Positions 1 through 8,980 of a DNA stretch of 64,000 nucleotides are shown here, piece by piece. Both the position numbers and the translations under genes were made by a program. This DNA is from Auanema rhodensis. Taxonomy: Eukaryota > Nematoda > Chromadorea > Rhabditida > Rhabditidae. Every line of letters begins with the position of its first letter. Within the stretch, counting starts at the first letter, position 1. The stretch lies in NCBI GenBank assembly GCA_964057225.1, contig OZ059894.1:9186131-9250130 (forward strand). The letters run 5' to 3'. The notes below the pieces were generated by a model. The model searched no databases. It was not told the DNA's origin and saw nothing but the letters and a program-made list of their open reading frames with translations.

Positions 1-102
1 CCTTGAATCTGAATAATACTCATTACTGAAACCGAAACTAGGATTCAGATGACCGATAGAACTCAGAAAAAGAATATTTCAAGGTGTCGGAAGGTAAAAC
101 AT

Positions 103-2551
103 TGCCCCGAACCAGGATCGAACTGGTGACCTTTAGATCTTCAGTCTAACGCTCTCCCAACTGAGCTATCGAGGCTATGAGTAGACAGAATGAAGAATTC
201 TTGAAGAGTTATAAGGAACAAAAAACCACAGTTGAAATCAATTCGAGTGTTCAAACTCTGGAATCCTTGAATCTGAATAATACTCATTACTGAAACCGAA
301 ACTAGGATTCAGATGACCGATAGAACTCAGAAAAAGAATATTTCAAGGTGTCGGAAGGTAAAACATTGCCCCGAACCAGGATCGAACTGGTGACCTTTAG
401 ATCTTCAGTCTAACGCTCTCCCAACTGAGCTATCGAGGCTATGAGTAGACAGAATAAAGATTTCTTGAAGAGTTATCAGTGTCAGAAAACCACTGTTGAA
501 ATCAATTCGAGTGTTCAAACTCTGGAATCCTTGAATCTGAATAATACTCATTACTGAAACCGAAACTAGGATTCAGATGACCGATAGAACTCAGAAAAAG
601 AATATTTCAAGGTGTCGGAAGGTAATACATTGCCCCGAACCAGGATCGAACTGGTGACCTTTAGATCTTCAGTCTAACGCTCTCCCAACTGAGCTATCGA
701 GGCTATGAGTAGACAGAATAAAGATTTCTTGAAGAGTTATCAGTGTCAGAAAACCACTGTTGAAATCAATTCGAGTGTTCAAACTCTGGAATCCTTGAAT
801 CTGAATAATACTCATTACTGAAACCGAAACTAGGAATCAGATGACCGATAGAACTCAGAAAAAGAATATTTCAAGGTGTCGGAATGTAAAACATTGCCCC
901 GAACCAGGATCGAACTGGTGACCTTTAGATCTTCAGTCTAACGCTCTCCCAACTGAGCTATCGAGGCTATGAGTAGACAGAATAAAGATTTCTTGAAGAG
1001 TTATCAGTGTCAGAAAACCACTGTTGAAATCAATTCGAGTGTTCAAACTCTGGAATCCTTGAATCTGAATAATACTCATTACTGAAACCGAAACTAGGAT
1101 TCAGATGACCGATAGAACTCAGAAAAAGAATATTTCAAGGTGTCGGAAGGTAAAACATTGCCCCGAACCAGGATCGAACTGGTGACCTTTAGATCTTCAG
1201 TCTAACGCTCTCCCAACTGAGCTATCGAGGCTATGAGTAGACAGAATAAAGATTTCTTGAAGAGTTATCAGTGTCAGAAAACCACTGTTGAAATCAATTC
1301 GAGTGTTCAAACTCTGGAATCCTTGAATCTGAATAATACTCATTACTGAAACCGAAACTAGGATTCAGATGACCGATAGAACTCAGAAAAAGAATATTTC
1401 AAGGTGTCGGAAGGTAAAACATTGCCCCGAACCAGGATCGAACTGGTGACCTTTAGATCTTCAGTCTAACGCTCTCCCAACTGAGCTATCGAGGCTATGA
1501 GTAGACAGAATAAAGAATTCTTGAAGAGTTATCAGGAACAGAAAACCACAGTTGAAATCAATTCGAGTGTTCAAACTCTAGAATCCTCGAATCTGAATAA
1601 TACTCATTACTGAAACCGAAACTAGGATTCAGATGACCGATAGAACTCAGAAAAAGAATATTTCAAGGTGTCGGAATGTAAAACATTGCCCCGAACCAGG
1701 ATCGAACTGGTGACCTTTAGATCTTCAGTCTAACGCTCTCCCAACTGAGCTATCGAGGCTATGAGTAGACAGAATAAAGATTTCTTGAAGAGTTATCAGT
1801 GTCAGAAAACCACTGTTGAAATCAATTCGAGTGTTCAAACTCTGGAATCCTTGAATCTGAATAATACTCATTACTGAAACCGAAACTAGGAATCAGATGA
1901 CCGATAGAACTCAGAAAAAGAATATTTCAAGGTGTCGGAATGTAAAACATTGCCCCGAACCAGGATCGAACTGGTGACCTTTAGATCTTCAGTCTAACGC
2001 TCTCCCAACTGAGCTATCGAGGCTATGAGTAGACAGAATAAAGATTTCTTGAAGAGTTATCAGTGTCAGAAAACCACTGTTGAAATCAATTCGAGTGTTC
2101 AAACTCTGGAATCCTTGAATCTGAATAATACTCATTACTGAAACCGAAACTAGGATTCAGATGACCGATAGAACTCAGAAAAAGAATATTTCAAGGTGTC
2201 GGAAGGTAAAACATTGCCCCGAACCAGGATCGAACTGGTGACCTTTAGATCTTCAGTCTAACGCTCTCCCAACTGAGCTATCGAGGCTATGAGTAGACAG
2301 AATAAAGATTTCTTGAAGAGTTATCAGTGTCAGAAAACCACTGTTGAAATCAATTCGAGTGTTCAAACTCTGGAATCCTTGAATCTGAATAATACTCATT
2401 ACTGAAACCGAAACTAGGATTCAGATGACCGATAGAACTCAGAAAAAGAATATTTCAAGGTGTCGGAAGGTAAAACATTGCCCCGAACCAGGATCGAACT
2501 GGTGACCTTTAGATCTTCAGTCTAACGCTCTCCCAACTGAGCTATCGAGGC
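103..2551 (-). tRNA. Ten tRNA-Phe(GAA) genes, 103 + 264k (k = 0-9)
   Basis: Each gene is 73 nt including discriminator A73, at 103-175, 367-439 and so on to 2479-2551. On the minus strand it folds as a 7-bp acceptor stem (one U4-G69 wobble), 4-bp D stem, 5-bp anticodon stem with loop CTGAAGA (anticodon GAA), 5-nt variable loop and 5-bp T stem with loop TTCGATC. There is no intron, and CCA is not encoded. The internal Pol III A box (TAGCTCAGTTGG) and B box (AGTTCGATCCT) are intact. A T4-T5 tract starts about 4 nt past the 3' end and serves as terminator. In the copy at 631-703 that tract is broken (TTTT to TATT), leaving a second T5 about 30 nt further on. All ten bodies are identical. Confidence 0.96.
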
Positions 2552-2554
2552 TAT

Positions 2555-2614
2555 GATCGAACTGGTGACCTTTAGATCTTCAGTCTAACGCTCTCCCAAC
2601 TGAGCTATCGAGGC
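2555..2614 (-). pseudogene. Truncated tRNA-Phe copy
   Basis: This 60-nt copy has a normal 5' end (acceptor 5' strand, D arm, anticodon arm, 5' part of the T arm). It lacks the last 12 nt of the body, so the 3' acceptor strand and most of the 3' T stem are absent. The break falls at an atgatcgaac/aggatcgaac overlap, directly against the complete gene at 2479-2551. The 63-nt surplus fits an unequal exchange between units at microhomology. It cannot form a cloverleaf. Confidence 0.9.
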
Positions 2615-2805
2615 TATGAGTAGACAGAATAAAGATTTCTTGAAGAGTTATCAGTGTCAGAAAACCACTGTTGAAATCAATTCGAGTGTTCAAACTCTGG
2701 AATCCTTGAATCTGAATAATACTCATTACTGAAACCGAAACTAGGATTCAGATGACCGATAGAACCCAGAAAAGGAATATTTCAAGGTGTCGGAAGGAAA
2801 AACAT

Positions 2806-2878
2806 TGCCCCGAACCAGGATCGAACTGGTGACCTTTAGATCTTCAGTCTAACGCTCTCCCAACTGAGCTATCGAGGC
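2806..2878 (-). tRNA. tRNA-Phe(GAA)
   Basis: Consensus body. The downstream Pol III terminator is T5 (plus strand ggaaaaacatt) rather than the T4 of most copies in this segment. Confidence 0.95.
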
Positions 2879-3069
2879 TATGAGTAGACAGAATAAAGAT
2901 TTCTTGAAGAGTTATCAGTGTCAGAAAACCACTGTTGAAATCAATTCGAGTGTTCAAACTCTGGAATCCTTGAATCTGAATAATACTCATTACTGAAACC
3001 GAAACTAGGATTCAGATGACCGATAGAACTCAGAAAAAGAATATTTCAAGGTGTAGGAAGGTAAAACAT

Positions 3070-3142
3070 TGCCCCGAACCAGGATCGAACTGGTGACCTT
3101 TAGATCTTCAGTGTAACGTTCTCCCAACTGAGTTATCGAGGC
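3070..3142 (-). pseudogene. Decayed edge copy of tRNA-Phe
   Basis: This last copy before the array stops has three substitutions in the body: G10 to A (D stem), G24 to A (D stem) and G30 to C (anticodon stem). Two D-stem pairs and one anticodon-stem pair are lost or weakened. The anticodon is still GAA and the B box is intact. No other full copy in the window has more than one change, so this one probably lies outside the homogenising process and is likely non-functional. Confidence 0.75.
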
Positions 3143-3298
3143 TATGAGTAGACAGAATAAATTTTTGTCATTTTCGATCAATTCTCTGTTGAGATGTCAA
3201 TTTCATTTTTAATTTTCTATTTTCGTGTATAAATGCGCAAAAAATGTATCATTTTCACACTTTTTAGAAAATCAGTGGATGTCGAAGGATGTCGATTT

Positions 3299-4023
3299 TC
3301 AATAGGATGTGGTATTATAAAAATGAAACATTTTTATTGATCTACCTGGTATAACACAACAGTAGCAATATAGAAATATAGAATAAAAATTAGATTTGAC
3401 CAGATGGAACGTATACTTTTCCCAATCAGGCATGATCCCCAACCTCAGTTTCCTCAAATAGTCCACACCGAGTAGATTGGCTTCAGCAAAATGATGCTTA
3501 GAGGTATGACATGGGACAGCTATGGCTTCATCCTGAACATTTAAAATTAATCATTAAACTTAAATAGAAGAAAATAAACCTGAATGGTGATGTTATGCAA
3601 ACTGTGAGTGAAGCTTTCTCCTACAATCACTTCAAGTGTTTTCACCGAAAGGTAAGAATACGGAGCTCCAGAATCGACGAGGAACCACACATTACAAGCT
3701 TCTGCATTGGGATTTCCTGCAAGTTTTCATAATTATAACTAACTTAATAATATCATAAATCATACCGACGTGTCTGCAGATGAGAGGAACCATCAAACGC
3801 ATGTTTCTACCATATATTTGACCCGTTACAGGAAAAGGCTCAGATGAATATGATCCAGGTGACAAATTGTGAACACCGAAAGCGGCTCCGATCTAAGAAC
3901 ATAAATATTGGACAAAATATTAAAAATACAACCTACCTCGCTCAACTCATTTTCGTCGATATCCGGAACAGTAACGTCGAAATTTTTGTGAGAGATGTAG
4001 CCCGCACTATCGAACAAAGGTGT
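3299..4023 (-). CDS. Retropepsin-like aspartic protease gene, four visible exons, 5' end not found
   Basis: Exons on the minus strand are 4023-3937, 3892-3766, 3716-3580 and 3532-3299. They are separated by introns of 44, 49 and 47 bp with GT donors and TTAG, GCAG and TCAG acceptors. The reading frame stays open across all junctions and ends in TGA at 3299-3301 (194 codons visible). Exon 3 encodes FLVDSGAPYSYLS, the catalytic D-S-G-A motif of retroviral-type proteases. Exon 4 encodes LLGVDYLRKLRL, matching the conserved (I/L)(L/I)G-D-L element near the C-terminal half of such domains. No RT or integrase lies beside it, and retroelement ORFs do not normally have introns, so this looks like a host or domesticated protease gene. 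A splice acceptor at 4024-4030 shows that at least one upstream exon exists. An AATAAA lies inside the last coding stretch, so the 3' end is uncertain. Confidence 0.72.
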
Positions 4024-5154
4024 CTAAAATGATAAAATAATTAAGAAAATAGTTAATCTACATAATTTAAAAAGCTAAAAAAAATAGAATGCCTTTTTGG
4101 CCACTTGAAAGAAAAAGAAGGATGCAGATTGAATTTCAAAACACGTTTCAGTACTATAATAGTTAACTATAGTAATGTTAACTATGATAGTATCCACCCA
4201 TTCACAATTTATTGTTTTGCTAAATTTAATTATAGAGCCCAAAAGATCGTGTGTTTAGATTACCGTTACACCAAATAAATTAGTACACGTTTATTACATT
4301 ATTACAGCCAAACTTCTAGTGTTTAGTGAGCTGTTTATTTGTTGTTGTTTTTGGCGCGAAGTAGGCGCGCATTGATTGGTCTTCTTGTCAAAAGTAAGAG
4401 TTCCAAATAGAATCTAGAAAGCATAAAAATTCACCTCAAGTGCAGAATTTCGAAGGTTGGTGTGCGTGCAATCTTCTCGAGGAACTTTTGAGGAGATTCT
4501 TCGAGTTGATAGAAATGATTTTGCACTATTTTGAACGAAACGACTGAGCGAATGAATGACAAACATGAGCCTAAATTCAACAATTAACATCAATTCAAGG
4601 CAAGATGTGAAAGAAAATTAAAAAAGGAAAGAAGGATAACATTCCATGCCCTGTAACAAAAAGAGTGTCTCTCTCCTTCCTCTGCGTCTCTGCTCAAGCG
4701 TCACTCTGATCCCCTTCCACTTTACCACAACGCATTTGCGTGCGTATAGCTCAACTGGGGCAAATGTGTGACTGTGCTCAGTCAGAGTGAGGATTTTGTG
4801 TTCTTTTTTTTGTTGTTGCAATATTAGTTTTTCCCAACGATGTGTGATTATTTTTAGAGAAAATCAAGATGATGAAATCATTTCAGAATGACAAAATAGT
4901 ACCCAGCCCGATTGAACGCATAAAAAAAAATAAAAGAGTTACCTTAAGTTTGAAGGAAGTTATTCCACATTGAACGATAATTTATGCATAAAAATGTCAG
5001 AACTTGTGAGAAAATTTTCTCACTGTTCTTTCTTCGATAAAGTGTGACCAACCATCTCGTCCGCTCTGCTATAATGTGACCACTCTCACTCACTTTCACC
5101 TTACCTTCCATCTTGTTTCTTTGATAGTTGGATAGTTAGAAGTGTTGGAATTTT
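4024..5154. other. Non-coding stretch upstream of the retropepsin gene
   Basis: No convincing reading frame was found. The missing first exon(s) and promoter of the minus-strand retropepsin gene should lie here. A TTTTTGGCGCGAA sequence at about 4347-4359, followed by a second GGCGCGC, resembles an E2F-type site. Short pyrimidine/purine-rich tracts occur at 4620-4700. The rest is plain AT-rich DNA. Confidence 0.4.
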
Positions 5155-5763
5155 TCATTTTTTGATGACAATAGTGTTATCTTTTGAGTTTTGAACTCTC
5201 ACACTTTTTACTCCATTAAATCTTGCACCTTTTTTAGGATCACTTTTCATATTAATTAAATCGTCTTTGGTATATTCTTGTGTTCCTTCTACTTGAAATA
5301 TAGGTTGAAAATCATCATAACATTTCAGATCTTTGATCTTCTTAGATGTATATCTAGAAAGTTTCTGATTTCCATCTTTTTTAATTTCTAATGTACTGAA
5401 CATTTTATTCATTTCATCTATTCCTGATTTATCGTTATGTTTTTTACATTGTTCTTTAATTATGTTTTTGTATTGGTTTTCTCTTTCTAATAGTTGCTCT
5501 ATTATTTCTTGATTCTTGAAACATTTATATTTGTATACTTGATTTGTTACATATGATTTTTGAAAATTAATAAAAACTTGTTTAGCAAACATTTTCATTT
5601 GTTCATCTAACATTTCTAATGTATCAATTCCAGCAATTATACGATCTAATGAATATGAACTTGAAGAAATCATTTCTTGTAACTCTGGTATTTCAGAAAT
5701 AACTTTATCTAGACCATCCAGTTCATCCCCTGATGGTAAAAATATTTGCATAGATTTTTCCAT
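5155..5763 (-). CDS. Unrecognised 202-aa protein, AT-rich virus-like cluster
   Basis: Intact ORF, strongly AT-rich in codon use and unlike the retropepsin gene beside it. The protein is predicted to be mostly helical and charged, acidic near the N-terminus and lysine-rich from about residue 65 on. It ends in a basic tail (VKSVRVQNSKDNTIVIKK). There is no signal peptide or transmembrane segment, and I do not recognise a domain. The start is the ATG at 5763. A TATATAAATA motif lies 11 nt upstream of it (5775-5784, minus strand). It is divergent from the broken gene at 5941. The single-exon, AT-rich layout with tight promoters suggests DNA-virus or Maverick/Polinton origin, but no hallmark gene confirms this. 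Confidence 0.6.
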   Translation of the reverse strand: MEKSMQIFLPSGDELDGLDKVISEIPELQEMISSSSYSLDRIIAGIDTLEMLDEQMKMFAKQVFINFQKSYVTNQVYKYKCFKNQEIIEQLLERENQYKNIIKEQCKKHNDKSGIDEMNKMFSTLEIKKDGNQKLSRYTSKKIKDLKCYDDFQPIFQVEGTQEYTKDDLINMKSDPKKGARFNGVKSVRVQNSKDNTIVIKK

Positions 5764-5940
5764 TACTACTTTCTTATTTATATAATAATTTAAATCTCAA
5801 TTTTTATTTAGGGAATCTGGCATGGTAATAAGTATAGTATTTGGTATAGTATTTGGTGCAGTATTAGGCATTTGGTAATGTATTAGGAAATGGGAATTTG
5901 GTATGGATAAAATTATAATATATAAATAAAAGATTCCAAC
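5764..5940. promoter_or_regulatory. Divergent intergenic region with paired TATATAAATA motifs
   Basis: The exact 10-mer TATATAAATA occurs on the minus strand at 5775-5784, 11 nt before the ATG at 5763. It occurs again on the plus strand at 5919-5928, 12 nt before the ATG at 5941. Between them are short direct repeats (TATAGTATTTGG twice, about 5833-5856). A third exact copy precedes the gene at 6853 (6885-6894, minus strand). Near-equal spacing to two start codons suggests a shared promoter element. Confidence 0.55.
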
Positions 5941-6345
5941 ATGGAAATTGAAGAACTAATAAACAAACTTAAAAAATATGATTTCATAAAAAATAGTATT
6001 TGATCATTTCAAAAAGAAACAGGTGTAAATCCTAAACCAATAAAGAAGTATCTCACATTACATAACATTCATCATAATACAAAAGTTTTCAATGTTGTAA
6101 TACCAAGAGATTCATCAGGTAAGTATGTCTGTGTTTGTTCTTCGGAACCTTCAGAATCAGCGAAAACAAAGCTTCCTAGAAATGAAAACTTCCCAGAAAT
6201 ACCTGTGAAACATAAAAAACCAGAAGATTGGAAACCAAGGGAATTCGAAGATTACACATCACCCAAGTCTTTCAAAGATTTGAATAATAAATACAAACAT
6301 ATCACACAGTCTAATAAAGTTAATCTTCTTGGTGGTAGAAAATAG
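5941..6345 (+). pseudogene. Unrecognised 134-codon gene with an in-frame stop
   Basis: The frame opens at ATG 5941 and closes at TAG 6343-6345, with one TGA at 6001-6003 after 20 codons. Downstream of the TGA the frame is open for 113 codons, with no other stop. The N-terminal part (ELINKLKKYDF, then TGVNPKPIKKYL) has the look of a small helix-turn-helix. The middle is rich in proline, lysine and glutamate and the end is basic. It is too long and open to be chance in DNA this AT-rich. The family is unknown. A TATATAAATA motif lies 12 nt upstream. Confidence 0.6.
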
Positions 6346-6429
6346 TTTGAAGAACCGAAATACTTCTACATGAAGTAGACAATCCAATTTCTTCAAATGT
6401 TCAATTTTTCTTGAGAAGAGATAAAAAAA

Positions 6430-6853
6430 CTAATAACCATAAGGAATAGTATCAATAAAGTTATCATTGATTTTCTTGATTATTCTTTTATCATAATCGA
6501 ATTTATACTGTTTCTCTTGATACCTATTTTCAATTTTCTTTGTTTTAGCATTCCTTGTAATTTTATTCTCATCAACTACTACAAGAACTTTATCATCTCT
6601 CAGCATTTCTAACATACTTTCATGATTGATGATCTGAGAATTTTATTTGAATTATATCAAAATTATTATCTCTTGGTTTATGTTTTTCAAACACATCATC
6701 TTCAAATGAAGGAAGTGTATGATTTATCAGAATTTCAATTAATTGAGACTTTGTTAACTTATTTTGTTTCATCTCACTAAAAGTCATAATTTTCAAATTG
6801 GCTACAAGTTTTCTAAGTTCATCTCTTGATAGTCTTCGAAATTTTTCTTCCAT
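6430..6853 (-). pseudogene. Unrecognised small gene broken by a frameshift
   Basis: Two adjoining minus-strand frames look like one former gene. The first starts at ATG 6853, or possibly at 6910, and ends in TGA at 6620-6622. The second is open before that stop and runs to 6430. A single-base frame change around 6620-6660 would separate them. The first part contains NKLTKSQLIEIL, reminiscent of a SAP-type DNA-binding helix pair (weak). The second part is lysine- and asparagine-rich. I prefer start 6853 because a TATATAAATA motif (6885-6894) lies 31 nt upstream of it but inside the longer frame. Function unknown. Confidence 0.5.
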
Positions 6854-6910
6854 TTTTGAGACCTCAGTTTTGACACTAGACCTATATTTATATAGAATAA
6901 TTTTTTTCAA

Positions 6911-7273
6911 TAAAATTCTAATTTTTCATATTTTTTGATTTTATACCTTGAGAGTCGAAAATGGGCTGTAATCAAAAATGTTTTAAAATGTTAAAACGGT
7001 TAAGAGTGTCAGAAAATGCCCTGCATTGAAAAAGATAATTCATTAAAAGTGCGCATATATGCATGAAAATCATCAAATAATATCGAAAATCAGAAGTCTG
7101 AAAATTGTAACAGCCCTCTGAAATCGTAACCCATGGTGTCATTTGGAGGGTTGTCCCTCAATTTCTTCAAAATGTGTACTTATTGAAGAAAAATATGATC
7201 CTTTGAACAATAAAAAGTGAAATATGTCAGGTTTCAAGAAATATGACGACGCCCTACAGACCCACTATACTAC
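6911..7273. other. AT-rich DNA, nothing recognised
   Basis: No reading frame, RNA gene or repeat was found. The right end (tactactcgaggctatttttt) runs into satellite sequence that has lost the part between gaggctat and gaagagttat, so the return to the array is not a clean insertion boundary. Confidence 0.5.
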
Positions 7274-7371
7274 TCGAGGCTATTTTTTGAAGAGTTATCA
7301 GGAACAGAAAACCATAGTTGAAATCAATTCCAATGTTCAAACTTTGGAATCCTCGAATTTGAATAATACTC
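7274..7371 (-). repeat. Satellite spacer fragment, no tRNA
   Basis: About 98 bp of array spacer, from the gaggctat boundary to aataatactc, with an internal deletion near its left end and several substitutions. It contains no tRNA body. Its last four bases (actc, 7368-7371) are the left target-site duplication of the adjacent LTR element. Confidence 0.85.
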
Positions 7372-7716
7372 CGTTCCATTCGGACTCCCCATATATGTAG
7401 CTGAAGGGTTAGAGCCAGACGACCAGAGGACCGAGGAATGGCTCCGCCTTCCCTCGTTCCCTTGGTCGGGAGTTCGCCTCTTAGCAAGCTCATGGACGGC
7501 TTGTAGTTTAGTCTTTATACTTATATTTATCTTATTGTATTGTATCTTTATCTTTGTATATTATTGTTGTAGTTTCATGCCAATAAATCTTTCTCTCTTT
7601 TATCTTATGATTGACCTTATGCTCTTTATTCCTTACCGCTACACCAAGGAATACTATGCGCGTCATAGTATAAACTACAATGGTTTATATTATCGACGCA
7701 GGAGCATAACGGAACG
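7372..7716 (+). repeat. 5' LTR (non-autonomous element)
   Basis: 345 bp, identical to 8551-8895. It contains AATAAA at 7582-7587 and a small palindrome ACTATG-CGCG-TCATAGT near its 3' end. Confidence 0.92.
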
Positions 7717-7737
7717 TGGAGGTTCCACCTCGAACTC
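7717..7737 (+). promoter_or_regulatory. Primer-binding site, tRNA-Gln type
   Basis: It starts directly after the LTR with TGGAGGTTCCACC, complementary to the last 13 nt of nematode tRNA-Gln including CCA. TCGAACTC follows, matching the tRNA T-loop region after a 5-nt skip. It is identical to the site of the full-length element. Confidence 0.8.
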
Positions 7738-7795
7738 ATCTTTTGAACAAAAATTTGTTTTTATTGTAAAAGTCCATTTTTGCATTCTAAATTAT

Positions 7796-7875
7796 ACTCC
7801 CCGAGAAGGCACATATTCACTTTCTGACGACACCGACGAAGATCCGGACTTCATCATAGCCGACGACAGAAAAAA
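7796..7875 (+). pseudogene. Remnant of the Gypsy polyprotein N-terminus
   Basis: About 25 codons starting PREGTYS and ending near DEDPDF correspond to residues 55-73 of the 2003-residue polyprotein on the opposite strand. Leader sequence joins it directly on the left and 3' untranslated sequence on the right, so it marks two deletion junctions. Confidence 0.75.
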
Positions 7876-8539
7876 CTTTATATACATTCTTTTCTTTTCT
7901 ATAAATTGTAAAATGAAAGTAACGGTGAATTAGAAAATTTTTGATGAGAGATTAAGTGAGTAAACAACTAAAAACAAGGAATAAGCAAAAATATAATAGA
8001 AATAAATGACTACCGTAATCCTATACGACCGATAGAGATAATAATTTGCGCTAAACTGAGCTCCATATGTATCTCCAAGAAGAGACGAACATTGGCAGGC
8101 GCCTAAGCCACACCCCATCTGAGTGGTAGCCTCCATTAGTACTCAAGGATTCATTCAGAGAGACATATGGAGACGAGTAAATTATTAAATAAAATTATCC
8201 CCATCATCATTAGGATACGAGTAACCATGTAACGGAAATGTTTAATAATTCCTTATTATCTCACATAAATCACACATTCATGAAACAAAGAATTTTTTTT
8301 TATTACAGTACTACAATGACTAAATTTATTTTCTAATCCTCCGTTACAAAATGACATAAAACCTATTATTGTATTCAAATTCTATCTTAATACCATAAAG
8401 AAACCTATTAAAATTATTTATATATCTTTCTACATGTAGATTTTAAAACTTTTAATTTTATTTGTAAACTCCTAGACTCTAAAACTCAGCTACATATACA
8501 CTAAAAACACTTTATATCGCGCGGACGCGAAAAATCTTT
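7876..8539 (+). other. 3' untranslated block of the non-autonomous element
   Basis: Non-coding. Several stretches align with the 3' region of the full-length element (plus strand 26920-27600), for example the segment around 8120-8180 (cctccattagta, aaggattcat, gagacatatggaga). Retention in a coding-less element suggests that this block is needed in cis. Confidence 0.6.
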
Positions 8540-8550
8540 GAAAAAGGGCA
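8540..8550 (+). promoter_or_regulatory. Polypurine tract
   Basis: GAAAAAGGGCA directly before the 3' LTR. The identical tract abuts the 3' LTR of the full-length element. Confidence 0.75.
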
Positions 8551-8895
8551 CGTTCCATTCGGACTCCCCATATATGTAGCTGAAGGGTTAGAGCCAGACG
8601 ACCAGAGGACCGAGGAATGGCTCCGCCTTCCCTCGTTCCCTTGGTCGGGAGTTCGCCTCTTAGCAAGCTCATGGACGGCTTGTAGTTTAGTCTTTATACT
8701 TATATTTATCTTATTGTATTGTATCTTTATCTTTGTATATTATTGTTGTAGTTTCATGCCAATAAATCTTTCTCTCTTTTATCTTATGATTGACCTTATG
8801 CTCTTTATTCCTTACCGCTACACCAAGGAATACTATGCGCGTCATAGTATAAACTACAATGGTTTATATTATCGACGCAGGAGCATAACGGAACG
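8551..8895 (+). repeat. 3' LTR (non-autonomous element)
   Basis: 345 bp, identical to the 5' LTR. It is followed by the actc target duplication at 8896-8899. AATAAA lies at 8761-8766. Confidence 0.92.
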
Positions 8896-8980
8896 ACTCA
8901 TTACTGAAACCGAAACTAGGATTCAGATGAACGATAGAACTCAGAAAACGAATATTTCAAGGTGTCGGAAGGTAAAACAT

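Larger units (their letters stand above)
1..3163 (-). repeat. tRNA-Phe satellite, segment 1 (264-bp unit)
   Basis: Head-to-tail units of 264 bp, each with one tRNA-Phe gene read on the minus strand and about 191 bp of spacer. The period is exact from the first tRNA (103) to the one at 2479. One irregular unit follows at 2552-2614, and two more units end in a decayed copy. The array is cut by the left window edge. At its right end, spacer sequence stops at about 3163 and unrelated DNA begins. Spacers here are mostly of a gagtagacagaataaagatt type with a cagtgtcag variant, which recurs only far to the right (after about 53940). Confidence 0.97.
7372..8895 (+). mobile_element. Non-autonomous LTR element related to the Gypsy element at 26540-35917
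   Basis: Two identical 345-bp LTRs flank an 834-bp interior. The element is bounded by an actc target-site duplication (7368-7371 and 8896-8899) and inserted in satellite spacer. LTR ends are CGTTCCATT...GGAACG, as in the full-length element. The primer-binding site, the first part of the leader, a short remnant of the polyprotein start, the 3' untranslated block and the polypurine tract are kept. Nearly the whole leader and all pol coding sequence are gone. It must depend on proteins from a related element. Sequence differences show that it derives from a sister family, not from the copy in this window. Confidence 0.9.

Noticed and set aside
103..175. U4-G69 acceptor wobble as an anomaly
   Set aside because: It is present in every complete copy and may be normal for nematode tRNA-Phe; no comparison copy outside the array is available here.
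3844..4032. 62-codon plus-strand frame and its 63-codon minus-strand counterpart
   Set aside because: The minus-strand frame is exon 1 of the retropepsin gene plus read-through into intron and next exon; the plus-strand frame is its shadow.
4618..4821. 67-codon minus-strand frame
   Set aside because: Low-complexity basic sequence with no promoter motif, neighbour or domain; likely chance.
3164..7273. The whole 4.1-kb gap as one transposon
   Set aside because: No terminal repeats or target duplication link the two edges, and the right edge is a deleted piece of spacer; the two halves also differ in composition.
7254..8136. Several 60-132 codon frames in and around the short LTR element
   Set aside because: They run across LTR and non-coding blocks and recur in both LTRs; not genes.
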